Made by a program: the position numbers and the translations under genes | In this document: one piece after another, positions 28,288-36,766 of the stretch | Position numbering within the stretch: the first letter of the stretch is position 1 | Layout of the letters: each line of letters begins with the position of its first letter | NCBI GenBank assembly: GCA_902782445.1 | Contig: CACZNC010000015.1 | Span: 1 to 64,000 of the forward strand | Direction of reading: 5' to 3' | Origin: an uncultured Ruminococcus sp. | GTDB taxonomy: Bacteria > Bacillota > Clostridia > Oscillospirales > CAG-272 | Length of the DNA: 64,000 nucleotides | Notes under the pieces: model-generated | What the model saw: the letters and a program-made list of their open reading frames with translations, nothing else | Told to the model about the DNA's origin: nothing | Databases searched by the model: none

Positions 28288-29859
28288 ATGGACTTTACGA
28301 AAACCGCTCTCGGACTGGAACTCGGCTCCACCCGCATCAAGGCAGTCCTCCTGGACGAAGACCGCAAGATCGCCGCCTCCGGCTCCCACGACTGGGAAAA
28401 CAAACTCGAAAACGGGATCTGGACCTACTCCCTCGACGACATTCTGAACGGGGTGAAAAGCTGCTACGCCTCCCTCGCAGCGGATGTGAAGGAGAAGTTC
28501 GGTAAGCCCCTCGAGACCGTCGGAGCCATCGGCATCTCGGGCATGATGCACGGCTATCTCGCCTTCGACCGGGACGGCGCCCTCCTCGTCCCCTTCCGCA
28601 CCTGGCGCAACACGATCACCGGGGAAGCCGCGGAAAAGCTCACCGCCCTCTTCGGCTTCAACATCCCCCAGCGGTGGAGCGTCGCGCATCTGTATCAGGC
28701 CGTGCTGAACGGGGAGGAGCATCTCGCCCGCCTCGACCACATCAACACCGTGGCCGGGTACATCCACGAACTGCTGACCGGACGCCGGGTCCTCGGGATC
28801 GGGGAGGCCTCGGGCATGTTCCCCGTGGACAGCGCGACGAAGACCTACGACGCCGCGATGCTTTCGAAATTCCGGGATCTGCTGGCCCCCTGCGGCTACG
28901 GTTGGACGGCGGACTCCGTGTTCCCCGCGGTGCTCGAAGCCGGGGAAAACGCGGGCGTTCTGACCGAAGCGGGCGCGGCGTTCCTCGATCCCACGGGAAA
29001 TCTCCGGGCCGGGATCCCCTTCTGTCCGCCGGAGGGGGACGCGGGGACGGGCATGGTCGCCACCGATTCCGTCCGGCTTTACACGGGCAACGTCTCCGCC
29101 GGGACCTCGGACTTCGCGATGGTCGTGGTGGATCATCTGCCGGGGACCCACCGGGAGATCGACATGGTGACGACCCCGGACGGCCTGCCTGTGGCGATGG
29201 TGCACTGCAACAACTGCACCTCCGACATCAACGCGTGGATCGGCCTCTTCGGAGAATTCGCGAAGCGCGCGGGGCTCGAGATCTCAAAGCCCGCCCTCTA
29301 CGATCTGCTCCTGCTCTCCGCCCTCGAAGGGGACCCGGACTGCGGCGGACTGCTCTCCTACAACTACTTCTCCGGCGAGGGGATCACCGACGTCAACGAG
29401 GGCCGTCCGGTCTTCGCGCGCGCGGAAAACGCACGGTTCAATCTGCCGAACTTCATGCGGACCCATCTGCTCTCCGCTCTGGCGACGCTGAAAATCGGCC
29501 TCGACATCCTCACGAACGAGGAAAAGCTCCGCATCGACCGGTTGTTCGGCCACGGCGGCTACTTCAAGACCGAGGAAGCCGGACAGAGGATGCTCTCCGC
29601 GGCGGCAGGGGTCCCGGTATCCGTCATGAAGACTGCCGAAAGCGGAGGTCCCTACGGCATGGCGCTTCTGGCGTCCTATATGCTCAACCGGGCCGAGGGA
29701 GAAAGCCTGCCGGATTACCTCGACACCAAGGTCTTCGCCGACGCCGAATCCACCACCCTCATGGCGACGGAGGAGGAGATCGAAGGGTTCAACCGCTTCC
29801 TCGCCCGCTACCGTTCCGCCTTCCCCGTCGAGACCGCGGCCATCGCGCATCTGAACTGA
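28288..29859 (+). CDS. FGGY-family carbohydrate kinase
   Basis: The 523-residue protein phosphorylates a sugar or sugar alcohol with ATP. The phosphate-1 loop GLELGSTRIKAVLLDE is at the N-terminus, GISGMMHGYLAFD is the substrate-site strand, and the second actin-like half has YTGNVSAGTSDFAMVV and GHGGYFKTEEAGQ. I cannot name the substrate (xylulose, ribulose, rhamnulose and fuculose are all phosphorylated by this family). The ATG at 28288 follows AAAGGA. The downstream isomerase lies 13 bp on, so they form an operon. Confidence 0.88.
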   Translation: MDFTKTALGLELGSTRIKAVLLDEDRKIAASGSHDWENKLENGIWTYSLDDILNGVKSCYASLAADVKEKFGKPLETVGAIGISGMMHGYLAFDRDGALLVPFRTWRNTITGEAAEKLTALFGFNIPQRWSVAHLYQAVLNGEEHLARLDHINTVAGYIHELLTGRRVLGIGEASGMFPVDSATKTYDAAMLSKFRDLLAPCGYGWTADSVFPAVLEAGENAGVLTEAGAAFLDPTGNLRAGIPFCPPEGDAGTGMVATDSVRLYTGNVSAGTSDFAMVVVDHLPGTHREIDMVTTPDGLPVAMVHCNNCTSDINAWIGLFGEFAKRAGLEISKPALYDLLLLSALEGDPDCGGLLSYNYFSGEGITDVNEGRPVFARAENARFNLPNFMRTHLLSALATLKIGLDILTNEEKLRIDRLFGHGGYFKTEEAGQRMLSAAAGVPVSVMKTAESGGPYGMALLASYMLNRAEGESLPDYLDTKVFADAESTTLMATEEEIEGFNRFLARYRSAFPVETAAIAHLN

Positions 29860-29872
29860 ACCGGAGGATCCC

Positions 29873-30745
29873 ATGAAAACGGGCGTCTGCACCACCGATT
29901 TTGAAAAAAGCCCCCTGCTCCCCGCCGCCGCGCTGTTCGAAAAGATCCTCGCCCTCGGATTCGAATGCGTTCAGTTCGCCTTCTCCTCGGTGACGGAGTC
30001 GGATTTCGTCCCGTCGGGTCAGCTGGAACTTCCGGGGGAGATCACCGCGGCCACCCTCTCCGCCGTCGCCGCCGCGTCCGAAAAGACCGGTCTTCCCATC
30101 GGCGTCGTCAACGCGACCTTCAATATGGCGCACCCGGATCCCGAGATCCGCGCGGAAGGGCTGAGACGTCTGAGGGTCCACGCAGAGGCGGCGAAGGCCC
30201 TCGGATGCCCCGTCCTCTCCCTCTGCACCGGCACCCGGAACGCCGCCCATCTCTGGACCCCCCACCCGGACAACGGCAGCGAGGCCGCCTGGGACGCCAT
30301 GCTCTCGACGGTCTCCCGGGCCGTGGAGATCGCGGAGGAGGAAGACGTGATCCTGGCCGTGGAATCGGAGGCATCGAACGTGATCGACCGGCCCTCGAGA
30401 GTGAAGAGGCTCCTCGAAGCCGTCGGTTCGGACAAACTCCGCATGATCCTCGACCCCGCGAATCTCTTCCGCGCCGGGGAGGCCCACCCTTCGAACGCCC
30501 GCCGCACGCTGGACGAGGCGTTCGCGGCCTTCGGGGACAAAATCGCCGCCGCCCACGGGAAGGACATCCGGGAGGGAGACGGAATCTCCTTCTGCGGGAC
30601 CGGCCTCGGCATCGTGGATTTTCCGTATATGGCCTCCCTGCTCCGGAAGTACGGTTTCCGGGGGGACATGTTCTTACACGGGATCTACGATGAGGAGGAC
30701 ATGCCCCGGGCCCTCCGGTACTGGCTCGACGCCGCGGGAGAATGA
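29873..30745 (+). CDS. Sugar-phosphate isomerase/epimerase (xylose-isomerase-like TIM barrel)
   Basis: The 290-residue protein belongs to the AP-endonuclease-2 fold. It carries a likely metal-binding set with Glu in LAVESEA, Asp in MILDPANL, His in AAAHGKDI and a final acidic residue near FLHGIYDEED. Such enzymes isomerise or epimerise sugars or hydroxypyruvate. It follows the FGGY kinase by 13 bp (RBS CGGAGG), which suggests that it handles the same sugar. No signal peptide is present. Confidence 0.85.
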   Translation: MKTGVCTTDFEKSPLLPAAALFEKILALGFECVQFAFSSVTESDFVPSGQLELPGEITAATLSAVAAASEKTGLPIGVVNATFNMAHPDPEIRAEGLRRLRVHAEAAKALGCPVLSLCTGTRNAAHLWTPHPDNGSEAAWDAMLSTVSRAVEIAEEEDVILAVESEASNVIDRPSRVKRLLEAVGSDKLRMILDPANLFRAGEAHPSNARRTLDEAFAAFGDKIAAAHGKDIREGDGISFCGTGLGIVDFPYMASLLRKYGFRGDMFLHGIYDEEDMPRALRYWLDAAGE

Positions 30746-30878
30746 CCCGCGTCCCAAAAAATTTACAAAACAGCTACAACCGACAATATAGACAAATTGG
30801 CGGGCGGATTTTGTATCTCCCGGATCCTGGAAAACCGCGCGATGTTCACAAAATAGCCAACAATTGACACCGGTTCCG

Positions 30879-30887
30879 TGCTATAAT
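30879..30887 (+). promoter_or_regulatory. Extended -10 promoter of the FtsX/ABC operon
   Basis: TGCTATAAT is a consensus extended -10 element. A TTGACA occurs upstream at 30864-30869, but only 12 bp away, which is too close for a standard sigma-A promoter. The upstream gap 30746-30860 is relatively AT-rich and shows no other feature. Confidence 0.6.
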
Positions 30888-30954
30888 TTCGGAAGGGTCC
30901 CGGTGCCCTTTGACCCGCCGCGCCGGGAAATCGAAAACAGGAGTGAGTTCGGCT

Positions 30955-33225
30955 TTGGAAAAAGTATTCGAGTACCTGAAACGAAGCATCACCATCGCCT
31001 GGAAGACGGTGTTCTTCAATTTCAGGCAGTACCTGCCCTTCTTCATCGCGATCATCATCGTTCAGATCCTCTACGGCATGATGACGGTGTCCAACGACAA
31101 CAACAACCACGTGGAATACCAGCATGTCATGGATCAGTACGACTACCACATGGTCCTGAAAGGGCTGAACGACGACCAGGCGCGCTACCTCATCAACGAC
31201 GAGGGGGCGGTCTTCAAAAGCGATATCGTGTTCAACGTGGTCCATTCCGAGGAATATGTCAACCACTTCAACGGAGAGAAGAGATACGACATCTACCTCT
31301 TCTTCATCAACGACCTCAAGGCCTCGCTGAAACGCTTCACCACCAGCTATGAAAAGGAACTTGCCGCGCTGGGATCGGAGGGCACTTCCTTCACCAAGGC
31401 GACGACCCCGCTCCTCACCTTCGAGGACAACGAAAGGGCGAACGCCGTCACCTTCGTGTTCATCACCCTGCTGCTTCTGGCGGTCTGTATCTTCCTCCTG
31501 ACCTCGCTCTACAACATCCGCATCAATCAGTACAAATTCCAGTACGGCATTTACCTGACCTTCGGCGCGGACTTCAAGATGCTGTTCTCCACCTGTTTCT
31601 GGGAGCTGTTCATCATCTTCGTCGTCACCTTCCTGCCGTCGCTCGGCGTCTCGACCCTCATCTCCTGGCTGATCTACCGCTCCAACGGATACGGCTTCCT
31701 CTTCAACGGGCTCTCGATCTTAAAGACCTTCATCTTCACCCTCATCGTCATCCTCGCCTCCTGCTGGACGCCGATGAAGATCATGTCGGTGAAGGACCCG
31801 ATGGGGCTCATCATCACCGAGGACAACTCCAACCTCGTCACCTCCCCGATGCGCTCCTTCAACATCTTCGGCGAGAAGTTCCCGACGAAATACGAGCTCT
31901 ATTCCCTCTGGCGGTTCCGCAAGTACAATCTGCAGGTGCTGACGACCGCGATCGTGTTCTGCGCCCTCTTCATCATGGGCCTCTACATGGCGAACATCTA
32001 CACCACCGACCTCTACTACCCCCGCCCCCAGTTCGAGGTCAACCTGAAAGAATCCGGCTTCGAGTACGACGAGATCATGAGCCGCGAACTCTACGCGATG
32101 GATCACGTCCGGGCGGTGGAAATCAACGACAACGCCACCGAAGCGATGGATATCGCCTCCCACATCCTGATCCCGACGAAGAACGTCCGGCCGTTCAAGA
32201 ACCTCGTCCGGTACGACGGCACGATGTTCGACACCGGCGGAAAGAGCTACCGGGCGGCAAACCAGGTCCTCTACACCGCCATGTCCGAGGAACAGCTCCA
32301 GATCCTCGAGGACTACGACTATGTCGGCGACCTGAAGACCGTTCTCGAGCCCGGCTACGTGGTGGTGGGCGACGCGGTGTCGAACGTCCCGACCTTCAGG
32401 TTCAAGGTGGGCGACCAGATCCAGATCGCCGTGAAGACCGGCCAGATCCATTCGGTGGACTCCAACGTCACCGGGCGCGTGCTGCTGAAAGACCAGATCT
32501 CGTTCTTCGAATTCGAATACCTCACCTTCACGGTGGGCGCGATCATCAAGGACATTCCCAGCGGCTCGACCCCGATCTTCATGAACCTGGACAACTACAA
32601 GCGCATCACCGGAAAGACCCCGAAGGCCTCCTCCTTCAACATCTACCTCGAACATGAGGCCACCCCGGACGAGGTCAACGAGCTCTACGCCCGGATCCGC
32701 CTCTGGAGCCACGATTACGGCGACGTGAAGATCTCGAACAAGGACGTCGCGCTCACGAACTTCGTGGCCCACGACAAGCACTACAACGAGCTCTATGTGG
32801 CGATCTCCCTCATGATCCTCGTGATCTCACCGCTCGTGTGGTTCTTCTCCCAGGCCCTCTACTACGGCAAGCGCGAGAAGGAGTTCAACATCCTCCAGTC
32901 CCTCGGCGCGGTCGCGAAGGAGATCCGGCAGATCTACCTGCAGGGCGGACTCAGCATGGCGATCCTCTCGCTCATATTCTCCATTATTCTGAGCTACGCG
33001 GGCAGCTACATCCTCTTCTATATCTACAACGTCATCATGCCCTACTTCACCCGCGAGAATGTGCGCTACGTCTTCTACATGCCCTGGTACGCGATCCTCA
33101 CGAGCATCGTGATGTCCGTCTTCTGCGGCTTCTTCTCCACCTATCTGCCCTACCGCAATTACTACAAGAACCGTTACTCCCTCGAAAACGGCGGCGCCGG
33201 CCGGGAATTCGGTGCGGACGAATAA
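30955..33225 (+). CDS. FtsX-type ABC transporter permease
   Basis: The 756-residue membrane protein has one N-terminal helix (IAIIIVQILYG), an extracytoplasmic loop, a three-helix FtsX block (about 155-290), another helix near 330 and a large external domain. A last three-helix block lies at about 620-740. This is the layout of MacB/LolC-like mechanotransmission permeases for peptides or lipoproteins. I choose the TTG at 30955, which has AGGAG 11 nt upstream, over the TTG at 30910. It is followed 32 bp later by its ATPase. Its composition is richer in Tyr, Asn, Phe and Lys than its neighbours, as expected for a membrane protein. Confidence 0.85.
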   Translation: MEKVFEYLKRSITIAWKTVFFNFRQYLPFFIAIIIVQILYGMMTVSNDNNNHVEYQHVMDQYDYHMVLKGLNDDQARYLINDEGAVFKSDIVFNVVHSEEYVNHFNGEKRYDIYLFFINDLKASLKRFTTSYEKELAALGSEGTSFTKATTPLLTFEDNERANAVTFVFITLLLLAVCIFLLTSLYNIRINQYKFQYGIYLTFGADFKMLFSTCFWELFIIFVVTFLPSLGVSTLISWLIYRSNGYGFLFNGLSILKTFIFTLIVILASCWTPMKIMSVKDPMGLIITEDNSNLVTSPMRSFNIFGEKFPTKYELYSLWRFRKYNLQVLTTAIVFCALFIMGLYMANIYTTDLYYPRPQFEVNLKESGFEYDEIMSRELYAMDHVRAVEINDNATEAMDIASHILIPTKNVRPFKNLVRYDGTMFDTGGKSYRAANQVLYTAMSEEQLQILEDYDYVGDLKTVLEPGYVVVGDAVSNVPTFRFKVGDQIQIAVKTGQIHSVDSNVTGRVLLKDQISFFEFEYLTFTVGAIIKDIPSGSTPIFMNLDNYKRITGKTPKASSFNIYLEHEATPDEVNELYARIRLWSHDYGDVKISNKDVALTNFVAHDKHYNELYVAISLMILVISPLVWFFSQALYYGKREKEFNILQSLGAVAKEIRQIYLQGGLSMAILSLIFSIILSYAGSYILFYIYNVIMPYFTRENVRYVFYMPWYAILTSIVMSVFCGFFSTYLPYRNYYKNRYSLENGGAGREFGADE

Positions 33226-33257
33226 GAATCTGAACGATCGGAAAGGAACAGAACGAA

Positions 33258-33995
33258 ATGGCAAACACCGCGCCCGAATATATGCTCCAGACGGAGTCCG
33301 TCATCAAGCAGTACAAACAGTACGATACCGTTATCACCGCCGTCAACCGCGCCTCCATCAAGGTGGAGCACGGGGAATTCGTCGCCATCATCGGCACGTC
33401 CGGTTCCGGCAAATCCACCTTCCTGCACATCTGCGCGGGGCTGGATTCCTGCGACGCCGGCCGCGTGCTCATCCGCGGGCAGGACATCACGAAAATGTCC
33501 TCGGACGAACTGAGCCGGTTCCGCGGCATCAACATGGGATTTGTCTTCCAGCGGCACAACCTGATTCCCCAATTCACCGCCCTCGAAAACATCCTGATCC
33601 CCACCATGATGTGCAACAAGCCGGAGCTCTCCTATCAGGAAACCCTCCGCCGCCTTGTGGAGACCCTGCAGCTCACCGAGCGTCTCAACCACCTGCCCTC
33701 CGAGCTCTCCGGCGGCCAGCAGCAGAGAGTCGCCATCGCCCGCGCCATGATCAACATGCCCGACATTCTGTTCGCGGACGAACCGACGGGCAACCTCGAC
33801 CGGGCGAACGCGGACGAAGTGCTGAAACTGCTTCTGAAAACCCGTGAAGATATGGGCCAGACCCTCATCATGGTCACCCACGACCTGGCCATCGCCGACC
33901 ACGCCGACCGCATTTTCCGCATGGAAAACGGCCACCTCTCCCTCGAACGGGACTACATCGGCGGCACCAAAAAAACCTCGCAGTACGGCTTCTGA
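33258..33995 (+). CDS. ABC transporter ATP-binding protein (MacB/LolD type)
   Basis: The 245-residue ATPase has Walker A GTSGSGKSTFLH near residue 43, Q-loop FVFQRHNLIP, signature ELSGGQQQRVAIARAM, Walker B ILFADEPTGNLD and the switch His in VTHDLAIAD. The best fit is the LolD/MacB/FtsE group, in keeping with the FtsX-type permease encoded upstream. It lacks adjacent two-component sensor genes of the BceRS type, so a bacitracin-resistance role is not suggested. RBS GGAAAGGA is present. Confidence 0.93.
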   Translation: MANTAPEYMLQTESVIKQYKQYDTVITAVNRASIKVEHGEFVAIIGTSGSGKSTFLHICAGLDSCDAGRVLIRGQDITKMSSDELSRFRGINMGFVFQRHNLIPQFTALENILIPTMMCNKPELSYQETLRRLVETLQLTERLNHLPSELSGGQQQRVAIARAMINMPDILFADEPTGNLDRANADEVLKLLLKTREDMGQTLIMVTHDLAIADHADRIFRMENGHLSLERDYIGGTKKTSQYGF

Positions 33996-34054
33996 TCCAG
34001 GCTCCCGCAAAGCCCGGACGCGGCATTTTCCGCGAACCGGACAAACCGGATATC

Positions 34055-34094
34055 AGCCCTTTCCCCGCTCTCTTCACGGACGGGGGGCTTTTTT
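34055..34094 (+). terminator. Terminator of the ABC exporter operon
   Basis: Arms AGCCC..CCCCG and CGGGG..GGCT pair with a small bulge and are followed by TTTTTT (34089-34094). It lies between the ATPase stop and repeat B2. Confidence 0.75.
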
Positions 34095-34124
34095 CTGCGC
34101 CGGATGGACGGGATCCGATATTTT

Positions 34125-34300
34125 ATACTATTCTCGCTCTAAAAAGCTAACTATATGGGTTTTGATCGCTCTCCGTAGAGTGCGAACAATCTATGATTGT
34201 GAGCTCACGAACGATAACGCCTGTCCTTTTCCCATTTCAGAAGTTCTTGCCAGGCTTCTTTCAAGAAGCCGCGTTTTCCCTTTTAGTTTGAGATTAGTAT
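34125..34300 (+). repeat. Interspersed repeat family B, copy B2 (complete, 176 bp)
   Basis: The ends ATACTATTCTC and GAGATTAGTAT are inverted repeats of each other. The interior has GGGTTTTGATCGCTCTCC, the hairpin ACAATC-TAT-GATTGT (34186-34200), GAGCTCACGA and TTCTTGCCA, then the GGCTTCTT/AAGAAGCC hairpin. It takes up most of the gap 33996-34396, together with a terminator before and a promoter after. Confidence 0.85.
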
Positions 34301-34316
34301 TACCTCCGGAACGGGC

Positions 34317-34345
34317 TTGCAGAACGGGGCGGGGTGTGGTATAAT
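34317..34345 (+). promoter_or_regulatory. Sigma-A promoter of the propeller glycosidase gene
   Basis: TTGCAG (34317-34322) and TATAAT (34340-34345) are 17 bp apart, with TGTGG before the -10 box. It begins 17 bp after repeat B2 ends. Confidence 0.75.
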
Positions 34346-34396
34346 GGAACGGGGCGATCCCCCGGAAAGTACGACATCGGAAAGGAAGCGGACAGC

Positions 34397-35428
34397 ATGG
34401 AAGAGTTCAACTATCAGAATCAGTACGCGGACAGGACGGTGACGCCGGAGCGCATGAGGGAAGTGAGGGCGATGCTCGACACCCCCGTTCTGCGCGGTCC
34501 GGTCATGGAGTTTGACGACCGGTTTACGGACTGCCCGAGCGTATTCCGGTACCGGGGCGGATGGTACATGATCTTCATCGCTATCTCCAAGGACACGCGC
34601 GTCTCCGGCTACGAGACCCATCTTGCCGTCTCCGACGATCTGCTCCGCTGGCGGTATGCCGGGCCCCTCCTCTGCCGGGATCCCGGACGGGAATGGGATT
34701 CCAAGCAGATCGCGGGATATGCCGCGCTGTACGATCCGGCCGTCGGAGGAGGATGCGCTCTCTCGACCTACGGCGGCCGGTACTGGATGACGTATCTGGC
34801 CGGGGCAAGCGACGGATATGAGCCCGACCCGCTGCTCATGGGGATCGCCTCCGCCCGGGACCCGCTGGATCCGCAGTCCTACATCCGGGAAGACAAGCCG
34901 ATTTTGACCCCCGCCGACCCGGACGCCCGTTTCTTCGAGACAAGGACCCTCTACAAGAGCACGGTGATCCGGGACGAAGAGCGGCTGACCGGCCATGATT
35001 TCGTGATGTGCTACAACGCGAAGGCATACGACGGCCACGAGCGGATCTACACGGCGGTCTCCGACGACATGGTCCGCTGGACCCGGTACGGCCGATACCC
35101 GATCGTCGACGACATCACCGGGGACCCGGACTGCTACATCACCGCCGATCCGATGATCCTGAGAGAACGGGACGGGCTGTACATCATGAATATCATGAAG
35201 TTCAACCGCTCCCGCTCGGCCTTCGACACCTTCGCCTGCTCCTACGACCTGATCCACTGGACGGAATGGCTCGGGACCCCGACGATGGCTCCCTCCGCCG
35301 ACGATCCGAATCAGGACGTATACGCCCACAAGCCCTGGATCGTGACGTGGGAGGGGCATGTCTATCATTTCTACTGCGCGTGCACAAAGGACAACCGGCG
35401 GTATATCGCGCTGGCCACGGATTTTTGA
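34397..35428 (+). CDS. Five-bladed beta-propeller glycosidase-like protein (GH43/GH32/GH130 fold)
   Basis: The 343-residue cytoplasmic protein shows repeated blades of the type CPSVFRYRGGWYMIFIAIS..HLAVSDDLLRW, YDPAV..YGGRYWMTYLA, and ITADPMILRERDGLYIMNIMKF..SYDLIHW. Conserved Asp/Glu residues at blade starts are the likely catalytic positions in this fold. I cannot assign a family or substrate with confidence. The ATG at 34397 follows GGAAGCGGACAG; an extension to 34334 overlaps the promoter and is rejected. It precedes a Gfo/Idh dehydrogenase by 60 bp and is probably co-transcribed with it. Confidence 0.7.
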   Translation: MEEFNYQNQYADRTVTPERMREVRAMLDTPVLRGPVMEFDDRFTDCPSVFRYRGGWYMIFIAISKDTRVSGYETHLAVSDDLLRWRYAGPLLCRDPGREWDSKQIAGYAALYDPAVGGGCALSTYGGRYWMTYLAGASDGYEPDPLLMGIASARDPLDPQSYIREDKPILTPADPDARFFETRTLYKSTVIRDEERLTGHDFVMCYNAKAYDGHERIYTAVSDDMVRWTRYGRYPIVDDITGDPDCYITADPMILRERDGLYIMNIMKFNRSRSAFDTFACSYDLIHWTEWLGTPTMAPSADDPNQDVYAHKPWIVTWEGHVYHFYCACTKDNRRYIALATDF

Positions 35429-35488
35429 CGGTCCGATTTCCCATCCCGGGCAGCCGGACCTGCCTGTCAGACTGAAAGGAGCGGAGTC

Positions 35489-36670
35489 ATGAAACAATTC
35501 AGAATCGGCATTTACGGACTTTGGCGGGGATCGAGTTTCCTCTCCATCCTCGAAGGATTCGACGACGCGGTGATCGCCGCCCTCTGCGACCGGCAGGAGG
35601 ACAAGCTGAAAGCCGCGGGAAAACGCTGTCCCCGGGCGAAGCTCTTCACCGACTATGAGGAAATGCTCGGGGAGGGTCTCGACGCCGTGTTCCTCTGCAA
35701 CTACTTCCACGAGCACGCGAAATGCGCGGTCCGGGCGATGGAAAAGGGGATCGCGGTCTTCTCCGAATGCACCTCCGCCCCGACCCTCGCGGAATGCGTC
35801 GGACTCGTCGAAACGGCGGAGCGCACCGGGGCGAAGTACATGATCGCCGAGAACTACCCCTTCTCCGCCGCTCTGCTGGAGATGAAGCGGATCGCGGATA
35901 CGGGGAAGCTCGGGCGGATCCTCTACGCGGAGGGCGAATACAACCACACCTGCCCGAAGGAGGAGCTTGCCGCCCTGACCCCCGGGAAATACCACTGGCG
36001 CGCGTGGCTCCCCCGGACGTATTACGTCACCCACACCCTCGGGCCCCTCATGCACGTCACGGGACAGATGCCGGTCAAGGTCAACGCCTTCGCGGTCCAC
36101 TCCGACGTGCTCGAAGCATACGACGATTTCCGCCACAACTACGACGCCTTCGCCATGATGAACTGCATCACGGACGGCGGCGCCCTCTTCCGTTTCACCG
36201 GATGCGCGGCGATGGGATCCCCCTCGGGCTACCGCTTTGTCGGGGAGAACGGAAGCTGCGAGACCGGGCGGACCCTCGGCGGGAATGTGAATCTCGTCTA
36301 CCACCACTGGCTCGTTCCGGAGGGAGAGGAGCAGTCCCGGACCTATGCCCCCTCCTGGCCTGCGAACGGGGATCTGGCGGAGAGAGCGGGACACGGCGGC
36401 GGGGATTTCTGGACCGTGTACAACTTCATGGAGTACCTGAGAAACGGGACGGAGCCCTTCTTCAACGTCTACCGCGGCGCGGCCATGTCGGCGGTGGGCA
36501 TCCTCGCGTGGCGGTCCTGCATGGAAGACGGGAAGACCTATTATATCCCCGATTTCAGGAAGCCCGAGGAGCGGGACAAAGTCCGATTCGACGATCTCAC
36601 GCCCTTCCCGGACGAGAACGGGAACGTCACCCTGCCCTGCGCGACGGGAAAACGGGTGAACGGGAGATAA
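35489..36670 (+). CDS. Gfo/Idh/MocA-family oxidoreductase
   Basis: The 393-residue protein has the Rossmann start FRIGIYGLWRGSSF, less canonical than GxGxxG, then the middle region VFLCNYFHEHAKCAVRAMEKGIAVFSECTSA, where the usual EKP motif reads SEC. A C-terminal substrate domain with YHWRAWLPRTYYVTHTLGPL follows. Loss of the EKP lysine may change catalysis or mark an altered cofactor arrangement. It follows the propeller glycosidase with a strong AAAGGAG, and the two probably act on one glycan product. The cwlD-like gene downstream is likely reached by read-through. Confidence 0.8.
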   Translation: MKQFRIGIYGLWRGSSFLSILEGFDDAVIAALCDRQEDKLKAAGKRCPRAKLFTDYEEMLGEGLDAVFLCNYFHEHAKCAVRAMEKGIAVFSECTSAPTLAECVGLVETAERTGAKYMIAENYPFSAALLEMKRIADTGKLGRILYAEGEYNHTCPKEELAALTPGKYHWRAWLPRTYYVTHTLGPLMHVTGQMPVKVNAFAVHSDVLEAYDDFRHNYDAFAMMNCITDGGALFRFTGCAAMGSPSGYRFVGENGSCETGRTLGGNVNLVYHHWLVPEGEEQSRTYAPSWPANGDLAERAGHGGGDFWTVYNFMEYLRNGTEPFFNVYRGAAMSAVGILAWRSCMEDGKTYYIPDFRKPEERDKVRFDDLTPFPDENGNVTLPCATGKRVNGR

Positions 36671-36709
36671 GGGAGCCGGAACTTCCTCCCCGTGATCCAG
36701 TCCCCGGAC

Positions 36710-36738
36710 GAATACGAAAAGACGCCTCCGCATAGGAT
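36710..36738 (+). promoter_or_regulatory. Candidate sporulation (sigma-E-like) promoter of the cwlD-like gene
   Basis: GAATA (36710-36714), 15 bp, then GCATAGGAT (36730-36738) resembles the mother-cell sigma-E pattern (xxATA, then CATAxxxT). The 14-mer CCGCATAGGATGGA recurs at 48102-48115 with the same 15-bp spacing from an upstream GCATA. No sigma-A promoter is seen close to this gene. The assignment is inferred. Confidence 0.4.
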
Positions 36739-36760
36739 GGACCAAAATCCCGTGCGGAGG
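36725..36760 (+). promoter_or_regulatory. Hairpin that would mask the cwlD ribosome-binding site
   Basis: CCTCCGCA (36725-36732) and TGCGGAGG (36753-36760) form a perfect 8-bp stem that contains the Shine-Dalgarno GGAGG, 6 nt before the ATG at 36767. A transcript starting from the candidate promoter (about 36745) would lack the left arm, while read-through from upstream would contain both arms. Confidence 0.6.
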
Positions 36761-36766
36761 TATTTT

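Noticed and set aside
30864-30887. Standard TTGACA/TATAAT promoter before the FtsX gene
   Set aside because: The boxes are only 12 bp apart. The extended -10 element is the better explanation.
33258-33995. Bacitracin-type resistance exporter (BceAB)
   Set aside because: No two-component regulator is adjacent, and the permease lacks the ten-helix BceB layout with a single large loop after helix seven as far as I can judge.
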